From: Ornithinimicrobium sp. INDO-MA30-4
GTDB taxonomy: Bacteria > Actinomycetota > Actinomycetes > Actinomycetales > Dermatophilaceae
Direction of reading: 5' to 3'
NCBI RefSeq assembly: GCF_021535045.1
Contig: NZ_CP091057.1
Location: 48,121 to 112,120 of the forward strand
Length of the DNA: 64,000 bases
In this document: one piece after another, positions 27,584 to 36,520 of the stretch
Position numbering within the stretch: position 1 is the stretch's first letter
Layout of the letters: each line of letters begins with the position of its first letter
The notes under the pieces: model-generated
Database searches by the model: none
What the model was told of the DNA's origin: nothing
What the model saw: the letters and a program-made list of their open reading frames with translations, nothing else
Position numbers and translations under genes: made by a program

Positions 27584-28784
27584 CGCATCAGCCGTGTCGG
27601 CGGCGAATAGGTCACGCCGTTAACTTTAGATACGTATCGGCGTGCCTGGCTGCCCTCGACGTTGCTCAAAAAGCCACGAGCGCTATCCATCGGGACGAAC
27701 AAAGATGTGTCTTCGCAGAAGACCGGGTCGCTGGGTTGCACTCGTTCACCCGCGGGTCTAGGCGGAACTTGACGCACGTTCCAAACATTACGCCCCAAGA
27801 GTTGTGAAGCCGACCGGTTAAACGCTTCAGGGAGGACCGGAGGTTCATCGGGTGCCCAGCGACCGACCACCCTGTTCCACGCATCGATTTCCTGCCGATC
27901 ACCATTCAGCAACCAGGGGTTGCGCTGTTGCAGGTGCGGGAGATCTATGAGGACGTTCTGTGCGGGTACGACTACGCGTTCTAACCACCGGCGCACGCCG
28001 CACACAGCCACGCGAAGCCGTGTCGCGTCTGGAGCCACTTCCTTCGGACGCAAACCAAGACCAAATCCCGGAGACAACGCGACGTCCTCGAACGTCATGT
28101 TTGCAAGCTCCTGGCCTTCGACCATGTCGAGAGACTCGATCTGGCCTAGGAGCCAGTCTTCTTGCAAGTGTTCCAGCCCAAGTGCGGCGCAAACGGGGTG
28201 ACTGAGATCCCACGTGTCGACAGCTTCGGCGATACGAGCGGGAAGGTTGCAGAGATCGGGCCAAGACCAGGGCCGATATCCGGTCGTTTTGGCCGGGTCC
28301 CAAAGACCTGGGTTATCGAACTCGTCGTCAGTTATGTACGCATCGGCGACATACGTATTGGTCTTGGTGAGGGTCAAGTCGAAAGTGCTGCGTTTAGCTG
28401 CCTGGTTGACGACCACGATTGCCCCTACTTGGCTATAGGCGCGAGCGAGGTGGGCTACTTCGACTCCGAGTTGTGACGCGAGGTGGGTGACGACCAACGG
28501 GTCGATAGGTTGGCTGTCTGCTACGTCTCTGTACGGAGGAGGTCGGAATCCAGGACGAGGATGTCAGCGCGATCGAGAACGCCGGCTTCATCGTTGTCAT
28601 CTACCGGTGTCTGAGACTCTGAGGCAACCATCCGTGCTTTCAGGTCCCGCACGGCCTTGGCGAAAGCCACAGAATTGAGAGGTGCGACATCGGCTTCAGG
28701 TAACTGATTCGACACTCGATCCGACCAGTCAACTGCGCGCTCATCATCGTCGTCACATATAACTACCCTGAATGCTGCTTCCAT
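27580..28784 (-). CDS. Receiver-like protein with a large unknown C-terminal domain (one frameshift)
   Basis: The N-terminal 130 residues resemble a response-regulator receiver: an acidic first-strand end (VVICDDDDERA, residues 7-17), a probable phospho-accepting strand LVLDSDLL (about 75-82) and a later hydrophobic strand AIVVVN. The remaining 270 residues are not a known DNA-binding output domain; they contain several tryptophan-rich helices. A frame change at about 28523 joins the two halves. The start lies two bases after the stop of the GHKL gene, so the pair looks like a sensor kinase and its receiver, but with ATPase architecture typical of restriction-linked systems. No helix-turn-helix is visible. 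Confidence 0.6.
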
Positions 28785-28785
28785 C

Positions 28786-31125
28786 TCAAACCTTCCATGT
28801 GATTGTGGCCGCGGTGGCCCAACCCAGATCGGGTGTCTCGAATGCGACTACACATCTGAGTTCATCGGTAATCATCCTGACGATGGTCAATCCCAGACCG
28901 CTTCCGCCCAGACCGAGCGCCTCGGCCTTCTCGGAGGATTCGGCTGCGCGTTCGAACGGCAGAAACAACTCTTCGGCGATCTCCAAGTTCATGCCGCTCC
29001 CGTTGTCTTGGAAACGAATCCACCCCTTACTGGGCCCGGCGCCCCCGTCGATCGTTACCCGCCCGGGATGTACCTCCGCTGTTGCCCGGAAAGCATTGGT
29101 CAGCAGGTTCTGGAAGATGGCTGACCAAGCCGCAAACGAGCCCGGCGGCAACATCAATTCTGTCGGTAGGTTATCGCTATCTACGGTCGTGCCTCGTCCA
29201 ATGACCGACATCGTCTGCACAACTTGGTCCACGACACTCGCGGCTCGGTAAGACTGGATCCCCGTCCGGCTCTCTTCGTGCGTGAGTGGACTGAATAGTT
29301 CACTGATCCGGTCGGAGCGCTCGGTCCAACGGGACAGACTGGCTGCCTGCTCCAAGAGAGTCTTGCGAAGGTCCTCAGGGTATTGCGTGCGAGAACCCCC
29401 AGTTTGCGAGCGACAGCTTCGATGCCCCTGCGCTGTTTGGATACCTCATGCTCGTAGGCCAGCGACGTCATCCCTGCCGTAGCCAGGGCACCGAGAAGCG
29501 ATGCGTAGGCCTTCGCTTCTTTTCGCTGAGCTGTGACCTCATCGGCGACAGAGGCCAGGGAATCTTTGAGTGTCTGGTAGTCGCTGCTCGGCAACGTATC
29601 GCGCAGCGAATCCACCACGTCGCTGGCGCTGCGAATAGTGTCCGAATTGTCCGGGCGTAACCCGCCCCGCCTCCTTACCTGACCACGCGCCTTGTTCTTT
29701 GCCCTGGTCAGGGCGTACAAGTCAAGAGCCAGCCGGGTCGATCTGGTCAGTTGGTCCAGCGCGAGGCTGTCCCGAAGGCGGTCTCGCGTGATCTGGATAG
29801 AAAGGGCGTCACCGGGTTGCCTTCCGCTCCATCGGCCGCTGCCTGTTCGACAGAAGTAGAGATATTGACCGCGCCGAACACGCGTTTGTTCGACGGCAGG
29901 TCCTGCATCGCATTGCGAACCTGTAGTTCTTCGGGCAGCAATTCGCTTCGTGACAGACGCCGTGCGTGATCGAGTTCCAGGCGCAGCCAGTCTTGTTCCG
30001 GGCCGTAGTAGGGCATACGAAAACCGTTGTCGTAGATGTGGATACCCCCAAAGTGACTGAGGTATCTGCGCGCTACGTTGACTTTAATCCCGCGTGGTTG
30101 ACGATGTCGCAGGTCGAAGACGCGGATCTCGAAATCGAATGCCGTGATTTGGCAATCCGGAATGTCTACGACGAACTTCTCTCTGGCAGCCCCAGAAAGG
30201 GCAACATCGATGACGAGAATACGCGTCACGGCACTCTTATCTTGCGGGAGGGGAGCTTCGTTCGGCTGATCCTCAGACGGCTCAATCTGGCCGGATTGCA
30301 GTTTGCCGTCCTCATCCGAAGGCGGTTCACGCTCTGGCAGCCCGAACGTCTGGGAACCGCTGGGGACGGCCTCCCCGAGCGGGAGGAGCCTGCCGACGAT
30401 CTTGGCGGAAGCGATGTCCATAAGCGCTTCCATCTGGTCGTCGAAAGATGCCTGGACGGACGGGAACGGGGTTTTCAAAGTGATCGTGAAGCGGTCTTTG
30501 TCGTCGGTGGGAGTCGCGAACGGAGGTTGTAAAGCCCAGATTTCTCTTGCCAACAACTCGAATGACTCGGCTGTCCATGGGTTCGTGAGATGGGTCAACT
30601 CGATGAGGGTCCCGTGAGTCGAACCTGCCGCAAACTCCGACTGTGGTGTCTTGACGTCGACTTCGACGTCAACTTGGGTCAGTTCTTTGTGCTTCAAGGC
30701 TTCGGGCCAAGAGATCCCGGCGACGACCTCTGGGGCGAGAGTTAGTGGTGTTTCATTCGCCAGAGAAGGGGGGGTAAGAGTCCTACGGTGTGGAGGTCGA
30801 GGCGCTCTGCAAGAAGTTGCACGGCTAACCGGCCGACCCCTTTGGATCCCGTCAACGGACGCAAGAGGGCGGGGCTGAGTTTCTGGTCGTTCTTTATCGT
30901 TGTCCCTATTCTCATCCACCGCTCGGTGAAGTCGTTCTCGGTCATCCCGTGTCCGTCGTCGGCTATCGCGATCCGGTCCCCCTCGAAGGTCAGCTCGACA
31001 TGTCGGGCGTCGGCGTCGTAGGAGTTCTTGATCAGTTCAGCCAAAGCTATGTGAGGACGTCCCACCAGCCGCTCGCCGAGTTCACGCAGAAGGCGGGCAT
31101 CGACGGTGAACAATCGAGTGCCCAT
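28786..31125 (-). CDS. Double GHKL ATPase (MORC-like N-terminus, kinase-like C-terminus) of the defence island (frameshifted)
   Basis: One protein of about 780 residues with two GHKL ATP-binding modules. The first (about 20-105) has HIALAELIKNSYDADA, IADDGHGM and GSKGVGRLA, the Hsp90/MORC-type pattern. A poorly conserved middle (about 110-470) and a helical coiled region (LTRAKNKARGQ to LAYEHEVSKQRR) follow. The last 200 residues form a histidine-kinase-like ATPase with FQNLLTNAFRAT, FQDNGSGM, LFLPFER and GLGGSGLGLTIV. Frame changes lie at the G7 run 30768-30774, near 29760 and near 29360. RM-linked MORC relatives (paraMORC families) are known from comparative genomics; a fusion of two modules with a partner receiver is notable. 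A classic kinase phospho-histidine is not obvious. Confidence 0.7.
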
Positions 31126-31260
31126 GTCGCCTTCTTCCTTGAATTTAGAACGCTGGCTAACCAGGTATTGTCTGCCAAGTCTTGGTCGTGGTGACCACTA
31201 CATCCACACCCGACCCACTCTAGGGCGATACTGCGGTCGATCTCGAGTACTGTCGCTCAC
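31126..31260. promoter_or_regulatory. Divergent promoter region with a CTCGAG site
   Basis: These 135 bp separate the leftward GHKL operon from the rightward cytosine methyltransferase gene and must hold both promoters. A CTCGAG hexamer, the sequence recognised by PaeR7I/XhoI-type enzymes, lies at 31242-31247, 13 bp before the methyltransferase ATG. Methylation there could influence expression, which is only an inference. Confidence 0.5.
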
Positions 31261-32416
31261 ATGTCCGAACGCCGTGCCCAGTCTGTCGCAACTTTGCGTG
31301 TTGTGTCGGTCTTTAGTGGGATCGCGGGGCTCGACTCCGGGCTGGAATTGGCGGGACATGTGGTCGTGGACATGTGCGAGTCCTGGGAACCGGCGCGACG
31401 GGTCCTTGCTGCCCATTACCCCGATGTTGAGATCGCCACCGACATTGAGGCCTACCTCCGGCCCTTGAGTACGAGGTTCTCGCAGCAGGCTTCCCGTGCA
31501 CAGACCTGTCGCACGCAGGGGGAAGGCTGGGATCTTCGGCGAGAAATCCGGTCTGGTCGAGCACGTCTTCCGGATCGTGCGCGAGACCGAGCCCCAGTGG
31601 GTGCTGCTCGAGAACGTACCCAACCTGCTCGCCCTGCACGCCGGGGCCGGGATGCGCCACGTCATCGAACAACTCGACGACCTCGGATACCGATGGGCCT
31701 ACCGTACGGTCGACTCACGCTTCACCGGTGTCCCGCAACGCCGCCCAAGAGTCATCATCCTCGCTTCCCGCGACCACGACCCATCGACGGTCCTGCTCGG
31801 TCAAGATGCGGGACCGAGGGCAGAAGATCCGCATCCTGATCAGCCTCGGGGTTTTTATTGGACCGAAGGACGCAACGGACTCGGGTTGGTCGCTGGTGCC
31901 ATCCCCACGCTGAAGGGGGATCAACCTTGGGGTTGCCCTCTGCGCCTGCCGTCTGGTTCCCAGCCCGTGAACTCGGGCGACGCATGGTCTTGCCGGGAAT
32001 CGAAGACGGCGAAGCTCTCCAGGACTGCCCCGGGGTGGACCGCGCCCGCCGTAGTCGAAGGTGAACGAGACTTACGCTGGAAACTGGTCGGCAACGCCGT
32101 CACGGTCGGCGTCGGCCAGTGGTTGGGCGAACGCTTGGCCCATTCAGACTCGCTGGTATCGATCGCGCCGCCGGCCAGCGACGTCGTGATCCGTCGGGAC
32201 CGGCGGTGGCCCAGCCGGGTGGGGATCAGCGGTTGGCGCGTACGCATCGACAGCCTCGCAATGGCCACAGCAGGCACCGATGACCGCACTCGAAGACATC
32301 GTCAAGACCCCAACCGGATTGTCGCACCGGGCCACCACAGGGTTCTTGTCCCGCGTCGACGAGTGCTGCCGCGACCTACCGGCGCAATTCCGCCGCGACC
32401 TCGAGCAGCACCAACG
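31261..32416 (+). CDS. C5-cytosine DNA methyltransferase (Dcm type, several frameshifts)
   Basis: Motifs of C5 methyltransferases appear in order: motif I VFSGIAGLDSGLELAG, the catalytic PC motif in AAGFPCTDLSHAG, the ENV motif LLENVPNLL, motif VIII GVPQRRPRV and motif X LVGNAVTVGVGQWLG. At least three frame changes occur (about 31465, at the G5 run near 31520 and near 31915-32035). A C-terminal helical tail, LSHRATTGFLSRVDECCRDL, is often seen in vsr-linked actinobacterial enzymes. The exact 3' end is uncertain because of the frame changes. It is followed at once by vsr, the usual partner that repairs T:G mismatches created by deamination of its product. Confidence 0.78.
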
Positions 32417-32445
32417 AAACACGCGACCACCCTGGAGGCCGCTTC

Positions 32446-32889
32446 GTGGGCCAGCAGCGACGCTTCGAAGCGACGCATGCAGACGCAACGACAAAAGACA
32501 CCAAACCAGAAGTGGCTATCCGCCGACTGCTGCACCGCAGCGGCCTGCGCTTCCGGTTGCAAGTCCGGCCCGATCCCCTAATGCGTCAAAGGATCGACAT
32601 TGCCTTCATGACCGAAAAGGTCGCGGTCGACATCCGCGGATGCTTCTGGCACCGGTGCGCAACACACGGGACCAAACCCAAAGCCAACGCCGACCGGTGG
32701 GCCGACAAACTGGACCGCAATGTCGCACGCGACCAACACACCGTCCAAAGACTGACCGAACTGGGCTGGGACGTCATCGTGGTCTGGGAGCACGAAGACC
32801 CAAAAGAGGCGAGCGAACGTATCCGCAACGCGATCCTGGCTCGTCGCGCAGGGCTGAAGGCAACCACCACCGAGCGGGCAGTGCCGTGA
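32446..32889 (+). CDS. vsr: Very short patch repair endonuclease Vsr
   Basis: The reading of about 147 residues has the Vsr signature: DTKPEVAIRRLLHRSGLRFRLQ, then RIDIAFMTEKVAVDIRGCFWHRC and LTELGWDVIVVWEHE. Vsr nicks next to T:G mismatches that arise where 5-methylcytosine is deaminated, repairing sites of the linked methyltransferase. The zinc-type cysteines (CFWHRC) are present. The start is taken at GTG 32446; an upstream extension within the same frame is possible. Its TGA overlaps the GTG start of the truncated methyltransferase at 32886. The gene is intact. Confidence 0.88.
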   Translation: MGQQRRFEATHADATTKDTKPEVAIRRLLHRSGLRFRLQVRPDPLMRQRIDIAFMTEKVAVDIRGCFWHRCATHGTKPKANADRWADKLDRNVARDQHTVQRLTELGWDVIVVWEHEDPKEASERIRNAILARRAGLKATTTERAVP

Positions 32890-33377
32890 TTTACAGCGCG
32901 ACGACTCACCTCGCCCGTGCGGAGCCTGCCCGAGCGAACCTCGGGGCCGTTTTCACGAAGCGTTGGGTCGTGGAATTCATCCTCGACCTCGCGGGGTACG
33001 ACCCAGCCAACGACCTGACCTCGCGCACGGTGATAGAGCCGGCAGTGGGCCAGGGTGCGTTCTTGGTGCCGGTGGTCGACCGCCTCCTGCGGTGCGCGAG
33101 AGCCCACGGCGTCGACATCGCAGCAACCGAAACCGCGATCTCTGGATTCGACATTGATCCCGAATCGGTCGAAGCCGCACGAAGCAACGTGACCGAGACT
33201 TTGCTGTCCGGTGGGGTCGACAGGGCCACCGCGACCCGACTGGCGCAGGCCTGGGTGCGCGAAGCGGACTCCTTGAAGGTGGCACCAGATCCCCCGCCTT
33301 CTGGATCCTCGGAAACCCTCCTATGTACGCGTCGAAGCATCGACCGCGACGACATGGCCAGCTACCGGTCCACCTGA
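32886..33377 (+). pseudogene. Truncated N6-adenine methyltransferase, paralogue of the one at 23274
   Basis: Only the N-terminal third of the enzyme remains. It begins like its complete paralogue (AVFTKRWVVEFILDLAGY compared with EIFTKRWVVEAILDLVGY) and keeps motif I VIEPAVGQGAFL. Near 33300 two frame changes hide a catalytic NPPY followed by VRVEAIDRDDMASYRST, after which the frame stops and similarity ends. The target-recognition half is missing. Start GTG overlaps the vsr stop, so it was once co-translated. The copy marks the right end of the restriction island. Confidence 0.75.
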
Positions 33378-33824
33378 GTTGCTCAATGCCAAGAACGCAT
33401 TCGCGCAGTGGTGGCTCGAGCAGCTCAAATCCGCGACCGGGACGCCGGATCGCCAACGCGACCCCGAGGGCCAGGCCAGATCCATGAGTTCCCAAGGGCG
33501 CACATTGAGTGGATGGGAGTCACCTAACGCGACAAAATTACTCTTCGCCAGAATCCCCATACCCCGCCCGCGAAAATGGCCCTGTGATGCTCCCCCAACT
33601 GCATCTTGAGTCAATGCGGACCTCTCCTCATGTGCTTCTGGGGTACACCCGCCGCACAGATGTGTTACTAACGCTCGACCACCCTGGGTAACGGCATCTA
33701 GGGTCTAGACCCGCTTCTGTTGCGTTGACCGCTTGAATGACCAGTCGGAAGGACGTCGCGGACAGCACTGGGGGTCACCCAAGCGGGATCCCCAATCGGA
33801 CACCCGCACACCACATCCTTCCGT
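33378..33824. other. Junction region with a gene fragment and a palindrome
   Basis: A fragment at 33378-33527 on the plus strand reads like the C-terminal tail of a missing gene (QERIRAVVARAAQIRDRDAG...HIEWMGVT, stop TAA 33525-33527). Further on there is a perfect 12-bp palindrome GGGTCTAGACCC (33701-33712) and a long-range dyad (GGAAGGA near 33747 and TCCTTCC near 33816). The dyad could terminate the leftward transfer operon. No complete gene is supported. Confidence 0.45.
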
Positions 33825-34472
33825 CTATTCATAGATCTCACCGGAGTCTTCGTCCACGAGATTCCCGTCGACCAGTGTGAGCCGCGGTGCTGCAGGCGTT
33901 GTGGTCTCGGGGCCATGCATTGATTCAATGTCGAGAGCGAAGGATTCCTGGCGTTTTTCGGCCCAGTCGATGTGCCGGGCGTATCGGCCTTTACCCGGCC
34001 AGGGTTGGTGTTTCTCGTCGCACAGACCACGCATCCGCGCCTTCATTCGATCTACGAAGTAGGGGACGGAGTATCGGTGCCATTCTTCGAAGAGGTCGCT
34101 GGTGAAGGCTTCTCCTGCTTTGCGTCGCTGGTCGGCTAGGACAGCGATCTCGTGGACCAGATGGGGATGTAGGGGCCAGCAGGCGGGGATCACAGTGGTT
34201 GATTCCCACATACTCGCTGTTGAACCAGGTCACGACGTGGTCGAGCCAGACGAAGAGGTCTTTCCGCAGGGTAGGTGATTGAACGGTGCCGGGTTCCCAC
34301 GGGCGCGGTAGAGAACCGAGATCTCCGAGAGCTTCGAGGACTGCTTCGTCCCCGCTGGATGCCATTTCTAGTTCTCGGTACTGATTGGCCAAGAGGTGCC
34401 CCGGGGTGGGAAGGGCAAAGCTAGGGGTACGGGTGGTCTGGTGTTCGCGCGGTAGGTGGGTTCTTGTGTCAC
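33825..34472 (-). CDS. DUF4913-type conjugation-associated protein (frameshifted)
   Basis: The GTG at 34472 overlaps the stop of the coupling-protein gene (GTGA). Pieces joined near 34360 and 34205 give about 215 residues. The core reads FVWLDHVVTWFNSEYVWEST...CWPLHPHLVHEIAVLADQRR and matches the tryptophan-rich pattern of DUF4913 proteins, which accompany VirD4-like genes in actinobacterial conjugative elements. Function is unknown. It is the last gene of the long leftward operon. Confidence 0.6.
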
Positions 34473-35926
34473 TGAATAGACCCTCCGCCTTGCAGGTTGA
34501 GTCGGTGGGCTTCAGCAAGGGCTGCGGTGGTCCGTGCTTCGATTGTGACTTTCATCGGTTGCTCAGCGTCGAGTCGCTGTCGCAGGTCGGCTTCGTCTGC
34601 CTTGAGGCGTCTACCGGCCTTGCCGTCAATGCACCGGCGCAGCTTGGTGATGATGGGTTTGCTGTTTTCGGAGATGACCAGCGCGTGCTTTTCTTTGAGT
34701 TGCCGGATCTCCGAGCCGGTCATCACCGCAATGTCTTCGGCTGAGTGCGAACTGCCTGAGCGTTGCCCCGAGTTCCAGGTTGTCCGGCGAACCCGCACTT
34801 TGCCGAGCCCGTCAGAGATTTCGTTGTTGAACTGGACGTCCTTTGACCCACCGAAAATGACGAGGTTGTTTGTCAGGCCAAGCACGGCCCGGGCTTCTTG
34901 TTGGCCAAAGATCGAGTCCAGCTGGGCGCGGGTTTGCGCAGCCCAGATGAAGGACAAGCCCATGGCCCGCTCGTTGGCCATCCGGGTACGTAGCGTCGGT
35001 AGGGGTGCCGTGGACGGCAACTCATCCAGGCACGAGAGAAATGGTGGACATAACCGGCCCCATGGGGACCGCTGCGCGGCACTCAGCGCGGTGTCAAGAA
35101 TGTGCTCCGCTAGGGCAGTCATCAAGGGTGACGCGGACGCATACGGGTCTTCGCGACCCAGCAGGTAGATAGTGCCGCCGCGTGCGATGACATCTGCGAT
35201 GTTGGTCGCAGGCTGGCCAGGTTGAGGGATGCACCGCTTGCGAATGGGCTCCTGGAAAAACAGACTCATTGCCTGCTGCACGGTCGTGGTGGTGTTGCCC
35301 GCTGTTCGGTCATCGCCATGCAACGCGCCTTGGAGCAGTCCCGACCAGAACGGTGCCGCACCGGGGTGTTCCCGCAAAATGTCGGAGGGCTCGGCCGCGT
35401 TCAGCGGATTCGCGACCCACTGCAGGACGTCTTCGAGGGTTCGGCCCGTCAAAGCTGCGGCGTGGAAGTAGGACTGGATGACTTTGGCGGCTTCCCCGGC
35501 ATAGAACCTGGCTGCCTGGTCTCCTGACCCTTCAGCCATGGCGCCTTTCACTGTCCCTGCGGTGAAGGCTTTGGCTCTGCGTTCAGCAACGAGGGGGTCC
35601 ACGCACCCGTCGATGGGGTCCCACACCATCTGCGGCAGACCCGGCACCAGACCGAAGGGGTCCAACACGAAACAGGGGCGGTCTCCCTCAGACCTGGATG
35701 TGAAGGTCAACAGGAGGTCTTGAGGCTTGGTGAGCGTCACCAAAGCCGCGCCAGGTGCCCCTAAGAGTGCCGGCGTGAGGAGGTCCAATGTCTTACCTGA
35801 GCCCTGAGGCCCAATCACGCCCGCTGTGCGGTCCCATGGAATCCACAAGTCCCCTCCGTGGGGCTCTTGGGCACGGCCCAACTGCCACCCAACCTGTCGT
35901 GGATCAAGCTTTGCCATCGTGTTCAC
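34469..35926 (-). CDS. VirD4/TraG-type coupling protein
   Basis: The 485-residue ATPase links the relaxosome to the secretion channel and pumps DNA. Walker A is GPQGSGKT (about residues 40-47) and Walker B is SCLDELPS (about 300). Typical T4CP blocks such as IYLLGREDPYASASPLMTALAEH and MGLSFIWAAQTRAQLD are present. There are no N-terminal membrane helices; these appear to be supplied by the product of the preceding gene at 35923, whose stop overlaps the GTG start (GTGA). The split of membrane anchor and ATPase is common in actinobacterial systems. The gene is intact. Confidence 0.9.
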   Translation of the reverse strand: MNTMAKLDPRQVGWQLGRAQEPHGGDLWIPWDRTAGVIGPQGSGKTLDLLTPALLGAPGAALVTLTKPQDLLLTFTSRSEGDRPCFVLDPFGLVPGLPQMVWDPIDGCVDPLVAERRAKAFTAGTVKGAMAEGSGDQAARFYAGEAAKVIQSYFHAAALTGRTLEDVLQWVANPLNAAEPSDILREHPGAAPFWSGLLQGALHGDDRTAGNTTTTVQQAMSLFFQEPIRKRCIPQPGQPATNIADVIARGGTIYLLGREDPYASASPLMTALAEHILDTALSAAQRSPWGRLCPPFLSCLDELPSTAPLPTLRTRMANERAMGLSFIWAAQTRAQLDSIFGQQEARAVLGLTNNLVIFGGSKDVQFNNEISDGLGKVRVRRTTWNSGQRSGSSHSAEDIAVMTGSEIRQLKEKHALVISENSKPIITKLRRCIDGKAGRRLKADEADLRQRLDAEQPMKVTIEARTTAALAEAHRLNLQGGGSIQ

Positions 35927-36378
35927 CGCTTCCCGGGGTAGAGGTCTGGCCGCACCACAGCGCGCACCTTCTTAATGCGCCGCAAACCCAGCATCTTTTC
36001 GGCCTCCGCCCTGGTGGCCATGCCCTTGGTGGCCGGCGCGCCCCACCGCAGCCACCCGACCAGCCCAGCGGTCATGAGAGCCACGAAGAGGAACACCTCA
36101 CTGACCGCTATCCACACCAGCAGAGGTTGCGACTGCGCCACCACTTCAACCCCAGGTAACCCCGCGGCGGCGTCCCCCATGAGCACACCAGGAATGCTCG
36201 AGAACCACTCTGAAGACTGCGGAAAACGCCACCCTCCACCAGCAAAGAAGTTCGCCAGAGACCGACCCACGTGAAGGGCGATAACTGCCACGATCCCCAT
36301 CACAAAGAAAATGAAGACCGGGATTTCCCACGTCCATGGGTACGGGTTATTTCGGCGTTCTCGCTGCATAACCTCCAC
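35923..36378 (-). CDS. Two-helix membrane partner of the coupling protein
   Basis: The protein of about 150 residues has two clear membrane segments (IFFVMGIVAVIALHVG and WIAVSEVFLFVALMTAGLVGWL) and a basic cytoplasmic end. Its 3' end overlaps the coupling-protein start, so it most likely provides the membrane anchor that VirD4-type proteins carry in other groups. The ATG at 36369 lies just after GGAGG; the GTG at 36378 is an alternative. Confidence 0.65.
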   Translation of the reverse strand: MEVMQRERRNNPYPWTWEIPVFIFFVMGIVAVIALHVGRSLANFFAGGGWRFPQSSEWFSSIPGVLMGDAAAGLPGVEVVAQSQPLLVWIAVSEVFLFVALMTAGLVGWLRWGAPATKGMATRAEAEKMLGLRRIKKVRAVVRPDLYPGKR

Positions 36379-36520
36379 AAGCCTGGACTAACCGCTCCCA
36401 GGGTCACCCCTGCGAGGATCCACGAGCCTTCTTTGTGCGATCACTACTGCCAGGGCCCACTGCAACCCAGAAGTAACGATCCTTGGCGACTGGTCAACAA
36501 CGTGGCTGTGGGCTGAGTCG

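Noticed and set aside
31242..31247. Avoidance of CTCGAG sites in the element
   Set aside because: Sites are present at several other places, for example near 1101, 1910, 15072, 21307, 31602 and 33416, so there is no obvious depletion by eye; a proper count against expectation would be needed.
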